64,000 nucleotides of DNA from Blastococcus sp. CT_GayMR20. Its GTDB lineage: Bacteria; Actinomycetota; Actinomycetes; Mycobacteriales; Geodermatophilaceae. Position 1 is the stretch's first letter; each line of letters opens with the position of its first letter. Positions 1 to 8,435 of this stretch are shown here, piece after piece. Location of the stretch: contig NZ_SPQM01000008.1 in NCBI RefSeq assembly GCF_004570345.1, positions 21,904-85,903 of the forward strand, read 5' to 3'. Under the pieces are notes generated by a model that was given only the letters and a program-made list of their open reading frames with translations, did not search any database and was not told where the DNA came from. The position numbers and the translations under genes were made by a program.

Positions 1-315
1 GCGCTGCGCGCGCCGTCCACCGTCGACGGGCTGCATGCGCTGGGGGACGCGCACCTGCTCGATGCCGCCCAGCTGGACGCCCTGCGCTCGGCCTGGGAGC
101 TGGCGACGCGTGCCCGGAACGCGATTTTCCTGGTGCGCGGTCGGCCGAGCGACCAGCTGCCGCGGCCCGGCCTCGAGCTGGTCGGCGTCGCGCGGGCCTG
201 CGGCTACGGGCCCGACCTGGATCCCGGCCAGTTCCTCGACGACTACCGGCGGGTCACCCGGCACGCGCGGTCGGTCGTCGACGACGTCTTCTACGGCCGG
301 CCGGCGACGGGGTAG
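1..315 (+). CDS. glnE: GlnE, glutamine synthetase adenylyltransferase (C-terminal end only)
   Basis: Only the last 104 codons are in the window; the gene begins upstream. The tail with DDYRRVTRHARSVVDDVFYG (positions about 238-297) is the typical helical C-terminus of the bifunctional adenylyltransferase/adenylyl-removing enzyme that controls type I glutamine synthetase by modifying one tyrosine. None of the nucleotidyltransferase motifs are in this part, so the call rests on the C-terminal helix and on context: a GlnE-target glnA lies 21 kb downstream, and glnE and glnA are near neighbours in many actinobacteria. The roughly 20 kb between them looks inserted. Confidence 0.82.
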   Translation, partial: ALRAPSTVDGLHALGDAHLLDAAQLDALRSAWELATRARNAIFLVRGRPSDQLPRPGLELVGVARACGYGPDLDPGQFLDDYRRVTRHARSVVDDVFYGRPATG

Positions 316-450
316 CTGCCGTCGGCACGGCCTCCGGCGGCGTCGGACACGCGCGAGCACCGGCCCGGCCCGACCCGAGCGGGTCACCCGGGCGGGGGCC
401 CGTCCGGCGGGATGCGTGTGCGGGCAGGAGGAGCGGGGCAGAGTGGACGT

Positions 451-792
451 GTGTCACGACCGCTGCCCACCGAGCCGGACCGCCCCGACGAGGGGCAGGA
501 CCCGGACATCGAGGCCCTGCTGGCGTCGCCGGCGGCCGCCCAGGGGGACGGCGCGACTATCACTCCCTACCGTGACGGCCCGCTGATCGTGCGAGGGGAC
601 TTCCGGCTCGTCGACCCCGACGGCGCCGTGATCGATCCGGGCCGCAAGACCATCGCACTGTGCCGGTGCGGCAAGTCGGGCATCAAGCCGTTCTGCGACG
701 GCGCGCACAAGCGGTCGGGCTTCTCCGCCCCTAGCGCCCCCAGCCGGCCGCGGCCCGCGGCCCGGATCGTGCGCGAGGCCGGCGAGGACTGA
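451..792 (+). CDS. CDGSH-type iron-sulfur domain protein
   Basis: This small protein of about 113 residues carries one CDGSH zinc-finger-like motif, CRCGKSGIKPFCDGAH (positions about 661-708), which fits C-x-C-x2-S-x3-P-x-C-D-G-A-H, the 2Fe-2S ligand set of the mitoNEET/CDGSH family. The serine is kept and Ala replaces the usual Ser in CDGS. Such proteins are soluble electron-transfer or iron-sulfur donor proteins; the partner here is unknown. I chose GTG 451 because the upstream residues are low-complexity. ATG 412 in the same frame is a possible alternative giving 126 residues. An AGGAGGAG stretch lies at 426-433, rather far from GTG 451. Confidence 0.82.
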   Translation: MSRPLPTEPDRPDEGQDPDIEALLASPAAAQGDGATITPYRDGPLIVRGDFRLVDPDGAVIDPGRKTIALCRCGKSGIKPFCDGAHKRSGFSAPSAPSRPRPAARIVREAGED

Positions 793-907
793 GACCGTTC
801 ACCCTCGCGTGTGCCGCACCTGCGGGATCGCTGTGGCATGGGCCACGATGCACGGGACGTCCCGCCGGGCGGCCACCCCGGCCCCCGGCGCCTGATCGGA
901 GGGCCGC

Positions 908-1798
908 ATGGGTTCCGCGCTCACCACCGTCCTGCTCCCGCTGGCCCTCGCCCTGGTCATGTTCGGGCTGGGGCTGTCCCTGACGGTCGGCGACTTCGCC
1001 CGCGTCGGGCGTCAGCCCAGGGCCGTGGTCATCGCGTTGGTCCTGCAACTCCTCGTCCTGCCGGCGATCTGCTTCGGCCTGGTCCTGGCGTTCGACCTGC
1101 CGCCGCTGCTCGCCGTGGGCCTCCTGCTGCTCGCGGCCTCCCCGGGCGGCACGACCGCGAACCTGTTCAGCCACCTCTACCGCGGTGACGTGGCCCTCAA
1201 CATCACGCTGACCGCGGTCAACTCGCTGATCGCCGTGGTCACCCTGCCGGTCGTCACCAACCTGGCGATCGCGTACTTCGACCCCGCGGACGGCGGCAGC
1301 CTCGGGTTGCAGTTCGGCAAGACGCTCCAGGTCTTCGCGGTCGTCCTCGTCCCGGTCCTCCTGGGCATGCTGGTCCGGCAGCGGGCAACGGCGTTCGCCG
1401 AGCGGATGGACAAGCCCGTGCGCATCGCCTCGGCGGTGGTCCTGGCGCTGGTGATCCTGGGCACGATCATCGCCGAACGGGAGAACGTCACCGGCTACAT
1501 CGCCGACGTCGGCCTGCCCGCGCTGTTGTTCTGCCTCATCAGCCTCACGCTCGGGTTCGTCGTCCCGCGGGCCCTGGGCGTCGTCCGGCGGCGGGCGATC
1601 GCCAGCGCCTTCGAGATCGGGGTGCACAACGGCACGCTGGCCATCGCGATCGCGATCAGCGTGCTGGACAGCGTCGAGCTCGCCGTCCCCGCTGCGGTCT
1701 ACAGCTTGATCATGTTCCCGGCGGCCGCGGTGTTCGGCTGGGCGATCACCCGCTCGACCGGCCGCACGGCCGACGAGGAGACGACCGTCGCGGCCTGA
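908..1798 (+). CDS. BASS family (bile acid:sodium symporter-like) transporter
   Basis: A 296-residue, very hydrophobic protein with about nine membrane segments starting at the extreme N-terminus. The motif SPGGTTANLFSHLYRGD (residues about 78-94) followed by LNITLTAVNSL is the core conserved stretch of the bile acid:sodium symporter superfamily, and GVHNGTLAIAIA (about 238-249) matches the second conserved motif of the inverted-repeat fold. Bacterial members move organic anions with sodium; the substrate cannot be read from sequence. The start has a good Shine-Dalgarno (GGAGG, about 899). It is not obviously in an operon: the next gene is on the other strand. Confidence 0.9.
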   Translation: MGSALTTVLLPLALALVMFGLGLSLTVGDFARVGRQPRAVVIALVLQLLVLPAICFGLVLAFDLPPLLAVGLLLLAASPGGTTANLFSHLYRGDVALNITLTAVNSLIAVVTLPVVTNLAIAYFDPADGGSLGLQFGKTLQVFAVVLVPVLLGMLVRQRATAFAERMDKPVRIASAVVLALVILGTIIAERENVTGYIADVGLPALLFCLISLTLGFVVPRALGVVRRRAIASAFEIGVHNGTLAIAIAISVLDSVELAVPAAVYSLIMFPAAAVFGWAITRSTGRTADEETTVAA

Positions 1799-1804
1799 CC
1801 CCCG

Positions 1805-2818
1805 TCAGGCGGCGAGCGGGCGCTCCCGCCGGAGCCCGGAGCGGCCGGACTCCCATGCACCGAGCAGGTGGTGGGCGGCGACGGCGTCCATGGCGAGGGA
1901 GCAGGCGGCGCCGAACAGGACGTCGGCGGCCAGCTCCGGCTCCTCGGCGACCAGCGACCCGCACATGTCGACCGAGGCGATCTGCTCGTGCACGGCGTCG
2001 GCCTCCACGTGCTCGTCGTAGAAGACGGTGACCCGCTCGTCGAAGCCGAGACGGCGGAGGCCGGCCGAGTAGCGCCGGCTCGGCTCCGACGACGTCATCT
2101 CGACCGCGGCCAGGTGTCCGAGCGCGGCGCCCCGCCAGCGGCGGTGCAGCCCGAAGAGGCTCATCGTGTTGACCGAGGCGAAGGCCGCGGCGGGCGCCTC
2201 GTCCCACAGCGCGCCGTAGGTGGCGTCGAGGTCCAGCGAGCGCATCATCCCGGCGAACAGCGTGCTGTGCATGCGCTCGGCGGTGCCGCCGCCGTACTCG
2301 TCGGCCTGGATCTCCACCATCGACGACTTGGTCCGGCCGGAGAGCCGCGGGATCGCGAAGCTGTGCGGGTCGCCCTCCTTGAGGTGGTACACCGAGCGGA
2401 GCGCCAGGTACTCGCGCCACTGCTCGAGCGTGCCGTTCTTGGCCATGAAGGACGACAGGGACGGCCCGTCGTCGGCGGCGATGAGCGCGGTGAGCTGGCG
2501 GTCGATGGGCTCGTCGGTCACCGCGAGGGGGCCGACGAGGTCGCGCAGCGCCGCGAGGTGCCGCTTCTCAAGGGCCGCGCGCAGCCGCAGCAGTGCCGGA
2601 TCCCACTCCCAGGCGTCGGAGACCTCGTCGAACCCGCGGTAGTGCAGCTCGTAGCAGACCGCCAGGCTGAGCTGCAGGTCCTCGTCGGTCAGCGCCGGTG
2701 CCCGGTCGGCCGCCAGCCGGTCGCCGCGCACGATGCTCGTGGCGGACAACGAGGTGCCGGAGGCCAGATCGGAGAACAGGGCCTCGGTCAGGGGGCCGCG
2801 CGGTTCGGGCAGGTGCAT
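1805..2818 (-). CDS. Iron-containing redox enzyme family protein (haem-oxygenase-like fold)
   Basis: A 337-residue soluble protein. Its all-alpha composition with spaced histidine and glutamate motifs (LHYRGFDE, EADEYGGG, EHVEADAVHE-type patterns) matches the haem-oxygenase-like diiron family annotated as iron-containing redox enzymes. The EHVEADAVHEQ stretch near residues 290-300 and QADEYGGG in the middle are the likely metal-binding helices. The reaction is unknown; family relatives are diiron oxidases or oxygenases. The ATG at 2818 was chosen because upstream in-frame residues are Arg/Ser/Thr-rich shadow sequence. It is divergent from the SDR gene starting at 2892, with a 73-bp shared promoter region. 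Confidence 0.78.
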   Translation of the reverse strand: MHLPEPRGPLTEALFSDLASGTSLSATSIVRGDRLAADRAPALTDEDLQLSLAVCYELHYRGFDEVSDAWEWDPALLRLRAALEKRHLAALRDLVGPLAVTDEPIDRQLTALIAADDGPSLSSFMAKNGTLEQWREYLALRSVYHLKEGDPHSFAIPRLSGRTKSSMVEIQADEYGGGTAERMHSTLFAGMMRSLDLDATYGALWDEAPAAAFASVNTMSLFGLHRRWRGAALGHLAAVEMTSSEPSRRYSAGLRRLGFDERVTVFYDEHVEADAVHEQIASVDMCGSLVAEEPELAADVLFGAACSLAMDAVAAHHLLGAWESGRSGLRRERPLAA

Positions 2819-2891
2819 GCCCCGATTCTGCCCAGCGCAGGCAGTTCGATGCGTCCAGGCATGTGATGTCCCCCGTGGGTAGGACACCCGC

Positions 2892-3737
2892 ATGCCCGAT
2901 CTGAGCAACCGCGTCGTCCTCGTCACCGGCGGCAGCGCCGGCATCGGCCGGGCGACGGTCGCCGCGCTCGCCGCCGCCGGCGCCCGGGTCGTCACCTGTG
3001 CGCGGGACGGGGAGCGCCTCGAGGAGGCGGTGGCGGAACTCCCCCGCGTGGCCGCGGTGGTCGCCGACGTGGCCGGCGCGGGGGACCGGGCGGTGCTCAT
3101 CGACCGGGTGCTGGCCGAGCACGGTCGCCTGGACGCCGTCGTCCTCAACGCGGGCCTCGGCTGGGCCGGCCTCGTGGAGGACATGCCCGGGGAGGCCGTG
3201 GAGGGGATCGTCGCCCTCAACCTCACCGGCGCCGTCGAGCTGACCCGGCTGGCACTGCCGCACCTGCTGGCCTCGGCGGGGGAGCGGGGCCGGGCGGACG
3301 TGGTCGCGGTGTCGTCGATCGCCGCCTGGGCGCAGGTCCCGCCGCTCACCGTCTACTCCGCGACCAAGGCGGGGCTCGACGGGTTCGTGAAGGGACTGCG
3401 CCGGGAGGTCACGGCCCGGCGCGTGCAGGTGCACTCGGTCAACCCGTTCTTCGTCCGGACCGAGTGGTTGGCCCGGGGGCACGGCGCGCCGCCGCGCTCC
3501 GACGCCGACGCGCGAGGGCGCCTCTCCCGCGGCATCGCGCCCGAGCGGGTGGCGGCGCAGATCAGCGGGTGCCTGACGGCTCCCCGTTCGCGCACGGTCG
3601 CCGTCCCCCGGTGGGCCGGGCTGGCCCGGCTCGGCGAGGTCACCCCGGTCAACCGGCTCCTGGACGCCGTCCTCTCGCGGCAGACCGAGCGGATCCGGAC
3701 CCTCGCCGCCCGATCGGTGCAGCGGCGGGTGAGCTGA
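2892..3737 (+). CDS. SDR family NAD(P)-dependent oxidoreductase
   Basis: A classical short-chain dehydrogenase of 281 residues. The cofactor motif TGGSAGIG is at residues 12-19, NAG at about 88-90, the catalytic Ser in VSSIAAW at about 137-143 and YSATK at about 151-155. The tail is longer than in minimal SDRs, resembling the bacterial DHRS7/SDR7-like group that often keeps a hydrophobic C-terminus. The substrate cannot be assigned. It is transcribed alone, ending 108 bp before the molybdenum hydroxylase operon on the same strand. Confidence 0.9.
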   Translation: MPDLSNRVVLVTGGSAGIGRATVAALAAAGARVVTCARDGERLEEAVAELPRVAAVVADVAGAGDRAVLIDRVLAEHGRLDAVVLNAGLGWAGLVEDMPGEAVEGIVALNLTGAVELTRLALPHLLASAGERGRADVVAVSSIAAWAQVPPLTVYSATKAGLDGFVKGLRREVTARRVQVHSVNPFFVRTEWLARGHGAPPRSDADARGRLSRGIAPERVAAQISGCLTAPRSRTVAVPRWAGLARLGEVTPVNRLLDAVLSRQTERIRTLAARSVQRRVS

Positions 3738-3845
3738 CCGGGCTTGATCACCGGTCCGGTAACAGAGGTCGTGGCGCCCTTGCCACACCAGGCCCGGGAC
3801 GGTTGTCTCCCAGGAAGACTTCCGGCGAGCCAGCGAGGGACACCG

Positions 3846-4730
3846 ATGGACTTCCTGCAACCGACGTCGTGGGCCGACGCCCTCGCCGTCCGTGCCGAGC
3901 GCCTCGACGCCGTCCCGATCGCCGGCGGCACCGACGTGATGGTCGACGTCAACTTCGACCGGAGCCGTCCGGGGGCGCTGCTCGACCTCGGCCGGGTGCC
4001 CGAGCTGCGGGAGTGGACCCCCGAGGACGGCTGGATCCGGCTCGGCGCGGGAGTGCCCTACTCGCGGATCATCGACGACCTCCGTGCGCAGCTGCCGGGC
4101 CTGGCCATGGCGTCGCGGACCGTGGGCTCCCCGCAGATCCGCATCCGCGGCACCGTCGGGGGGAACCTCGGCTCGGCGTCCCCGGCCGGCGACGCTCACC
4201 CGCCGCTGCTGGCGGCCGGCGCGGTCGTCGAGGTGGCGTCGGCGGCGCGCGGCGCGCGGCGGATCCCCGCGGCGGACTTCTACCTCGGCGTGAAGCGCAA
4301 CGCTCTCGAGCCGGACGAGCTGATCTCCGCCGTCCTGGTCCCGCCGGCGGCGGGGCCGCAGCAGTTCTGCAAGGTCGGCACCCGGAACGCCATGGTCATC
4401 GCCGTCTCGGCGTTCGCGTGCGCGCTGCACCCCGACCGCAAGGGGGTCGGCACCGGCATCGGTTCGGCGGCCCCGACGCCGCGCCGTGCGGTGGACGCGG
4501 AGATCTTCCTCGCGGGAGAGCTCGAGGACGCCGGCCTGTGGGAGTCCCGCGGTCAGCTGCCCGAGGCGCTGGCCCGCGCCTTCGGGGAGCGGGTCGCCGA
4601 GGCGGCGTCCCCCATCGACGACGTCCGGGGGAGCGCGGCCTACCGCCGCCACTCGCTGTCGGTGATGGCGCGGCGGGCCGCCACCTGGGCATGGGCCGAA
4701 TACCAGCGCGATCTGCGGAAGGCGGCCTGA
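3846..4730 (+). CDS. Xanthine dehydrogenase-type FAD-binding subunit (subunit M)
   Basis: A 294-residue medium subunit of a molybdenum hydroxylase. The N-terminal IAGGTDVMVDVNFDRSRP and the central TVGSPQIRIRGTVGGNLGSASPAGD (split over residues about 93-117) are the FAD-binding motifs of the CO dehydrogenase/xanthine dehydrogenase medium chain. It passes electrons from the 2Fe-2S subunit to NAD+ or another acceptor. It is the first gene of a three-gene operon (FAD, 2Fe-2S, Mo subunits); the next start follows its stop by one base. A GAGGGA Shine-Dalgarno precedes ATG 3846. The order and the large-subunit subtype suggest purine (xanthine/hypoxanthine) oxidation, but no other purine catabolism genes are in view. 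Confidence 0.92.
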   Translation: MDFLQPTSWADALAVRAERLDAVPIAGGTDVMVDVNFDRSRPGALLDLGRVPELREWTPEDGWIRLGAGVPYSRIIDDLRAQLPGLAMASRTVGSPQIRIRGTVGGNLGSASPAGDAHPPLLAAGAVVEVASAARGARRIPAADFYLGVKRNALEPDELISAVLVPPAAGPQQFCKVGTRNAMVIAVSAFACALHPDRKGVGTGIGSAAPTPRRAVDAEIFLAGELEDAGLWESRGQLPEALARAFGERVAEAASPIDDVRGSAAYRRHSLSVMARRAATWAWAEYQRDLRKAA

Positions 4731-4731
4731 C

Positions 4732-5202
4732 ATGCGCATCACCACCACCGTCAACGGCACCGAGCACGAGGTGGACGACGTCTGGGCCGGTGAGAGCCTG
4801 CTCTACATGCTGCGCGAGCGCATGGGCCTGCCCGGCTCGAAGAACGCCTGCGAACAGGGCGAGTGCGGCTCCTGCACCGTCTACCTCGACGGCGAACCGG
4901 TCTGCTCGTGCCTCGTCGCGGCGGGACAGGCCGCCGGGCGGCAGGTGATCACGGTCGAGGGTCTCGCCACCGACGACGGGCTCCATCCGGTGCAGGAGGC
5001 GTTCGTCGAGTGCGGGGCCGTGCAGTGCGGCTTCTGCACGCCGGGCCTGCTGGTCGCCGCCCACGACCTGCTGGCCCGGGTGCCGGACCCCTCCGACCTG
5101 GAGATCCGCGAGGCGCTGGCCGGCAACCTCTGCCGGTGCACCGGGTACGAGAAGATCCTGGACGCGGTCCGGCTCGCCGCGGAGCGGCAGGCGCAGGCAT
5201 GA
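4732..5202 (+). CDS. Xanthine dehydrogenase-type 2Fe-2S subunit
   Basis: A 156-residue small subunit with both clusters visible: the plant-ferredoxin-type ligands CEQGECGSCTVYLDGEPVC (residues about 40-58) and the C-terminal helical 2Fe-2S ligands CGFCTPG (about 101-107) and CRCTGY (about 134-139). It relays electrons from the molybdopterin subunit to the FAD subunit. Its length is normal for the family. Its TGA overlaps the ATG of the next gene (ATGA at 5199-5202), so the two are translationally coupled. Confidence 0.95.
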   Translation: MRITTTVNGTEHEVDDVWAGESLLYMLRERMGLPGSKNACEQGECGSCTVYLDGEPVCSCLVAAGQAAGRQVITVEGLATDDGLHPVQEAFVECGAVQCGFCTPGLLVAAHDLLARVPDPSDLEIREALAGNLCRCTGYEKILDAVRLAAERQAQA

Positions 5203-7499
5203 GCACCGACGCCGGCACGCGGACGACGACGACCACCACGACGCCCGGCCGCATCGGCGACAGCCCGCTCCGGCCCGACGGCACCCTCAAGGTCACCGGT
5301 GAGTTCGCCTACGCCAGCGACCTCTGGCACGACGACATGGTGTGGGGCGTGACTCTGCGCAGCCCGCACCCGCACGCGCGGATCCGGCGGATCGACATCA
5401 CCGAGGCGCTCACGGTGCCGGGCGTGACCGCGGTGCTCACAGCCGACGACGTCCCGGGAGAGAACGCCTTCGGCCTCGAGCACGCCGACCAGCCGGTTCT
5501 CGCCTCCGAGTTCGTGCGCTACGAGGGAGAGCCGGTCGCGCTGGTCGCGGCCGACCACCCGGAGACCGCCCGCCGGGCGGCCGCCCGCATCCGGGTCGAG
5601 TACGAGGTCCTGCCCGCGGTCACCGACCCGCGGCGGGCCATGGACGACGACGCCCCGGCGGTGCACCGTCCCGGCAACCTGGTGCGCCACCTGAAGCTGC
5701 GGCGGGGTGACGCCGAGGCGACCGCGCCGGTCGTGGTGTCGCTCGACTTCGAGGTCGGCATGCAGGACCAGGCATTCCTCGGCCCGGAGTCCGGGCTCGC
5801 CGTCCCGGCGGAGGACGGCGGGGTCGACCTGTACGTGGCGACGCAGTGGCTGCACGTCGACCAGAGGCAGATCTGCCTGGCGCTGGGCATGTCGAGCGAC
5901 AAGGTGCGCCTGCACCTGGCCGGCGTCGGCGGCGCGTTCGGCGGTCGCGAGGACCTGTCCGTGCACGTGCACGCCTGCCTCCTGGCGCTGCGCACCAACC
6001 GTCCGGTCAAGATGTCCTACAGCCGGGAGGAGTCCTTCTTCGGCCACGTGCACCGGCACCCGGCGACGCTGTCGTACGAGTTCGGCGCCCAGCGCGACGG
6101 CACCCTGGTCTACGCCCGGGCTCGCGTCCTCCTCGACGGCGGCGCCTACGCCTCCTCGACCGCCGCGGTCGTCGGCAACGCGGGCACGCTCGGGCTGGGC
6201 CCCTACCGGATCCCCAACGTGTCGGTCGACGCCTACGGCGTCTTCACCAACAACCCGCCGTGCGGGGCCATGCGCGGGTTCGGCTGCGTGCAGGCGGCGT
6301 TCGCCCACGAGGCGCTGATGGACGAGCTCGCCGACGCCGTCGGGCTGGACCGGGTGGAGATCCGCCAGCTCAACGGCATGCGCGAGGGCGATCTCAACAT
6401 CACCGGCCAGGTCATCGACTCCGCCGCTCCGGTGGCCGAGCTGCTGCAGATCGTGCGGGACATGCCGCTGCCGCCCGAGCTCGGCGAGGACCCCGACCTC
6501 CGCTCGCTGCCCGGTTCGGTGGGCAACGCCACCCACGGCGAGGGAGTCGTGCGTGGCGTCGGCTACGCGGTCACGTACAAGAACGTCGGCTTCTCCGAGG
6601 GGTTCGACGACTACTCGACCGCCCGGGTGCGGCTGGAGATGACCGGCGGCGAGGCCGTGGCCACGGTGCACACGGCGGCTGCCGAGGTCGGCCAGGGGCT
6701 GATCACCGTCGAGCAGCAGATCTGCCGGACCGAGCTCGGCGTCGAACGCGTCGTCGTCCATCCGAAGAACACCGCCGTCGGGTCCGGCGGCTCGACGTCG
6801 GCGTCCCGGCAGACCTACGTGACCGGTGGTGCGGTGCAGGCGGCCTGCGAGGCGGTGCGGACGGCGGTCCTCGAGCGGGCCGCCCTCGCGCTCGGCCGCC
6901 CGGCCGGCGACCTGCGGCTGGACGGCGAGAAGATCGTCGGCACCGCCGGCGACGTCCTCATCAGCCTCGGCGACGTGCTCGGTGAGGACGCCGTCGAGGA
7001 GACCGTCGAGTGGCGGCACCGCCCGACCCACGCCATCGACCCGGAGACCGGGCAGGGCGACGCGCACGTGCAGTTCGCGTTCTCCGCGCACCGGGCGGTC
7101 GTCGACGTGGACGTGGAGCTCGGGCTGGTGAAGGTCATCGCCCTCGACACCGCGCAGGACGTGGGCAAGGCGATCAACCCCGACGCCGTCCTGGGCCAGA
7201 TCCACGGCGGGTCGGCGCAGGGGATGGGCCTGGCCCTGATGGAGGAGATCGTGGTGACCGACGGCCACGTGCGGAACCCGTCGTTCACCGACTACCTCAT
7301 CCCGACGATCCTCGACATGCCGCCGATGAAGGTCGAGGTGCTCGAGTACGCCGACCCGCACGCGCCGTACGGCGTCCGTGGGGTGGGGGAGCCGCCGACG
7401 ATCTCCTCGGGGCCGGCCGTCGCAGCCGCCGTCCGCGCCGCTACCGGGAAGCCGCTGCGCCGGGTGCCGATCCGCCCGGAGCACATCACGGGCACCTGA
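5199..7499 (+). CDS. pucD: Xanthine dehydrogenase-type molybdopterin-binding large subunit
   Basis: A 766-residue molybdenum catalytic subunit. The N-terminal half carries the aldehyde oxidase/xanthine dehydrogenase a/b hammerhead domain (from GDSPLRPDGTLKVTGEFAY), followed by MoCo-binding motifs GGAFGGRED (about residues 246-254), AMRGFGCVQ (about 358-366) and GSGGSTSASRQT. GVRGVGEPPTISSGPA near the C-terminus is the conserved stretch carrying the catalytic glutamate (GVGE). The overall pattern matches the actinobacterial xanthine dehydrogenase subunit D type, hence the symbol, although the substrate is not proven. The N-terminus has a run of threonines (residues 8-15). It ends the operon; a large hairpin follows at 7510-7570. 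Confidence 0.9.
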   Translation: MSTDAGTRTTTTTTTPGRIGDSPLRPDGTLKVTGEFAYASDLWHDDMVWGVTLRSPHPHARIRRIDITEALTVPGVTAVLTADDVPGENAFGLEHADQPVLASEFVRYEGEPVALVAADHPETARRAAARIRVEYEVLPAVTDPRRAMDDDAPAVHRPGNLVRHLKLRRGDAEATAPVVVSLDFEVGMQDQAFLGPESGLAVPAEDGGVDLYVATQWLHVDQRQICLALGMSSDKVRLHLAGVGGAFGGREDLSVHVHACLLALRTNRPVKMSYSREESFFGHVHRHPATLSYEFGAQRDGTLVYARARVLLDGGAYASSTAAVVGNAGTLGLGPYRIPNVSVDAYGVFTNNPPCGAMRGFGCVQAAFAHEALMDELADAVGLDRVEIRQLNGMREGDLNITGQVIDSAAPVAELLQIVRDMPLPPELGEDPDLRSLPGSVGNATHGEGVVRGVGYAVTYKNVGFSEGFDDYSTARVRLEMTGGEAVATVHTAAAEVGQGLITVEQQICRTELGVERVVVHPKNTAVGSGGSTSASRQTYVTGGAVQAACEAVRTAVLERAALALGRPAGDLRLDGEKIVGTAGDVLISLGDVLGEDAVEETVEWRHRPTHAIDPETGQGDAHVQFAFSAHRAVVDVDVELGLVKVIALDTAQDVGKAINPDAVLGQIHGGSAQGMGLALMEEIVVTDGHVRNPSFTDYLIPTILDMPPMKVEVLEYADPHAPYGVRGVGEPPTISSGPAVAAAVRAATGKPLRRVPIRPEHITGT

Positions 7500-7509
7500 C
7501 ACGCCTGAG

Positions 7510-7570
7510 TTGATCATCGTCAGGTGGCTGCCACCGTCGGCGTGGCGGACAGCCACCTGGCGATGATCGA
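7510..7570. repeat. Long inverted repeat, probable bidirectional terminator or REP-like element
   Basis: A 21-nt left arm (7510-7530) pairs with a 21-nt right arm (7550-7570) around a 19-nt loop. The only two non-Watson-Crick positions would be G-U pairs in RNA. It sits between convergent genes (the xanthine dehydrogenase operon and the split secreted-protein genes). There is no T-run, as is usual for high-GC terminators. The TGATCATCG and CAGGTGGCTG sub-motifs look like a mobile intergenic palindrome rather than a simple terminator. Confidence 0.6.
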
Positions 7571-7585
7571 CTGCGGATCCCTCCC

Positions 7586-7948
7586 TCAGGTGAGGGCGTC
7601 GCAGATGGCCGTGTCGATCGCAGTGGGGTCGGAGTAGGCGTCGTGCACGCCTCCGCTCGAGGCGACCACCTCGAAGTCGGCGCCGGGAGCGAAGGTCACC
7701 CGCCCGGTGTCCTGCAGCACCAGCCGGCCGCCACCCGGAGCGTGCGCCAGGTAGATGGCCCCGACCTCGGTGAGGGTGCGTGAGATCGGGTCGCCGGGGA
7801 CGGCATACACGTAGTGGCGGTTGAAGTGACCGGAGATCGTCAGGCTCGGGCCGTCGCCGGTGGGCGACAGCGAGAACACGTCGCCGGGGTAGTCGAGGTG
7901 GACGACGGTCTTCGTCGCGCGACCGTCGGCGGTGTGCCACCTGGTCAT
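7586..7948 (-). CDS. C-terminal part of a split secreted hypothetical protein
   Basis: A 120-residue reading frame starting at MTRWHTADGR and ending IDTAICDALT. It lacks its own signal peptide although its beta-rich content (VVHLDYPGDVFSLSP, GRLVLQDTGRVTF) is typical of the exported C-terminal halves of an actinobacterial secreted family of about 180-200 residues. Its start overlaps the stop of the upstream frame by ATGA. If one G is added at about 7965-7966, the upstream frame reads through EVYL-S-GTARER-MTRW into this one, which is how I would expect the intact family member to read. So this is most likely the downstream piece of a frameshifted gene (or a sequencing error) rather than a second gene. 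Function unknown. Confidence 0.55.
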   Translation of the reverse strand: MTRWHTADGRATKTVVHLDYPGDVFSLSPTGDGPSLTISGHFNRHYVYAVPGDPISRTLTEVGAIYLAHAPGGGRLVLQDTGRVTFAPGADFEVVASSGGVHDAYSDPTAIDTAICDALT

Positions 7949-8238
7949 CCGCTCGCGGGCGGTACCGAGAGGTAGACCTCCTGCCCGTCGCACTCCAGTC
8001 CGATGGGCACTCCTGAGTAGGAATCGGCGTAGCTGCCCTGGCAGGTGATGCCGCTGCCGGCTTCCCAGCAGCTCCAGGGCGCGAAGTCGGGGTTCAGCGT
8101 CGGCACCATGAGCGCCGGGTCCACCTGCGTCGGAGGCTTCGCCTCGGCGACGGTGGCCGGCAGGAGTGCGGCGACGGCCAGCACGCCGAGGGCCAGTCGG
8201 CGGGTCCGGCGCAGGCGGGACGAGCGGGTTGCGGGCAC
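7945..8238 (-). CDS. N-terminal part of a split secreted hypothetical protein
   Basis: A 97-residue frame with a clear Sec signal peptide: Arg-rich n-region (MPATRSSRLRRTRR), hydrophobic core LALGVLAVAALLPATV and an AEA cleavage site near residue 32. The mature part contains CWEAGSGITC and LECDGQEVYL, probably one or two disulfides. A good Shine-Dalgarno (GAGGAG) precedes GTG 8238. The frame stops at 7945 right after SVPPASG, which looks like out-of-frame sequence. See the downstream piece at 7586-7948 for the single-base frameshift interpretation. Function unknown. Confidence 0.6.
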   Translation of the reverse strand: MPATRSSRLRRTRRLALGVLAVAALLPATVAEAKPPTQVDPALMVPTLNPDFAPWSCWEAGSGITCQGSYADSYSGVPIGLECDGQEVYLSVPPASG

Positions 8239-8435
8239 GGGAACTCCTCAGGGATGTCCGGTCGGGTGCCGAGAGTCCGGGGGCGGTGTCACGTCCTCGG
8301 ATCGATGTCCTCGGTATGGGGACGACGCTAGGAATCCCGTGGCCGGCGGTCGTCCGGGGCAGCTCGGCCATCCCCGCGACGAGCACTGCGGCTGGCCCCA
8401 GTGTGCTGGACGTCGCGACCTGCCAGCATCGGGCG

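Noticed and set aside
3759..3763. GTAAC half-site upstream of the xanthine dehydrogenase operon, considered as a GlnR box
   Set aside because: The second half six bases on reads CGTGG and does not match GAAAC, so only half of the consensus is met.
4881..7940. A 1019-codon open frame on the minus strand across the xanthine dehydrogenase genes
   Set aside because: High-GC shadow: Arg/Asp/His-rich composition and no domain; the plus strand carries a complete conserved operon.
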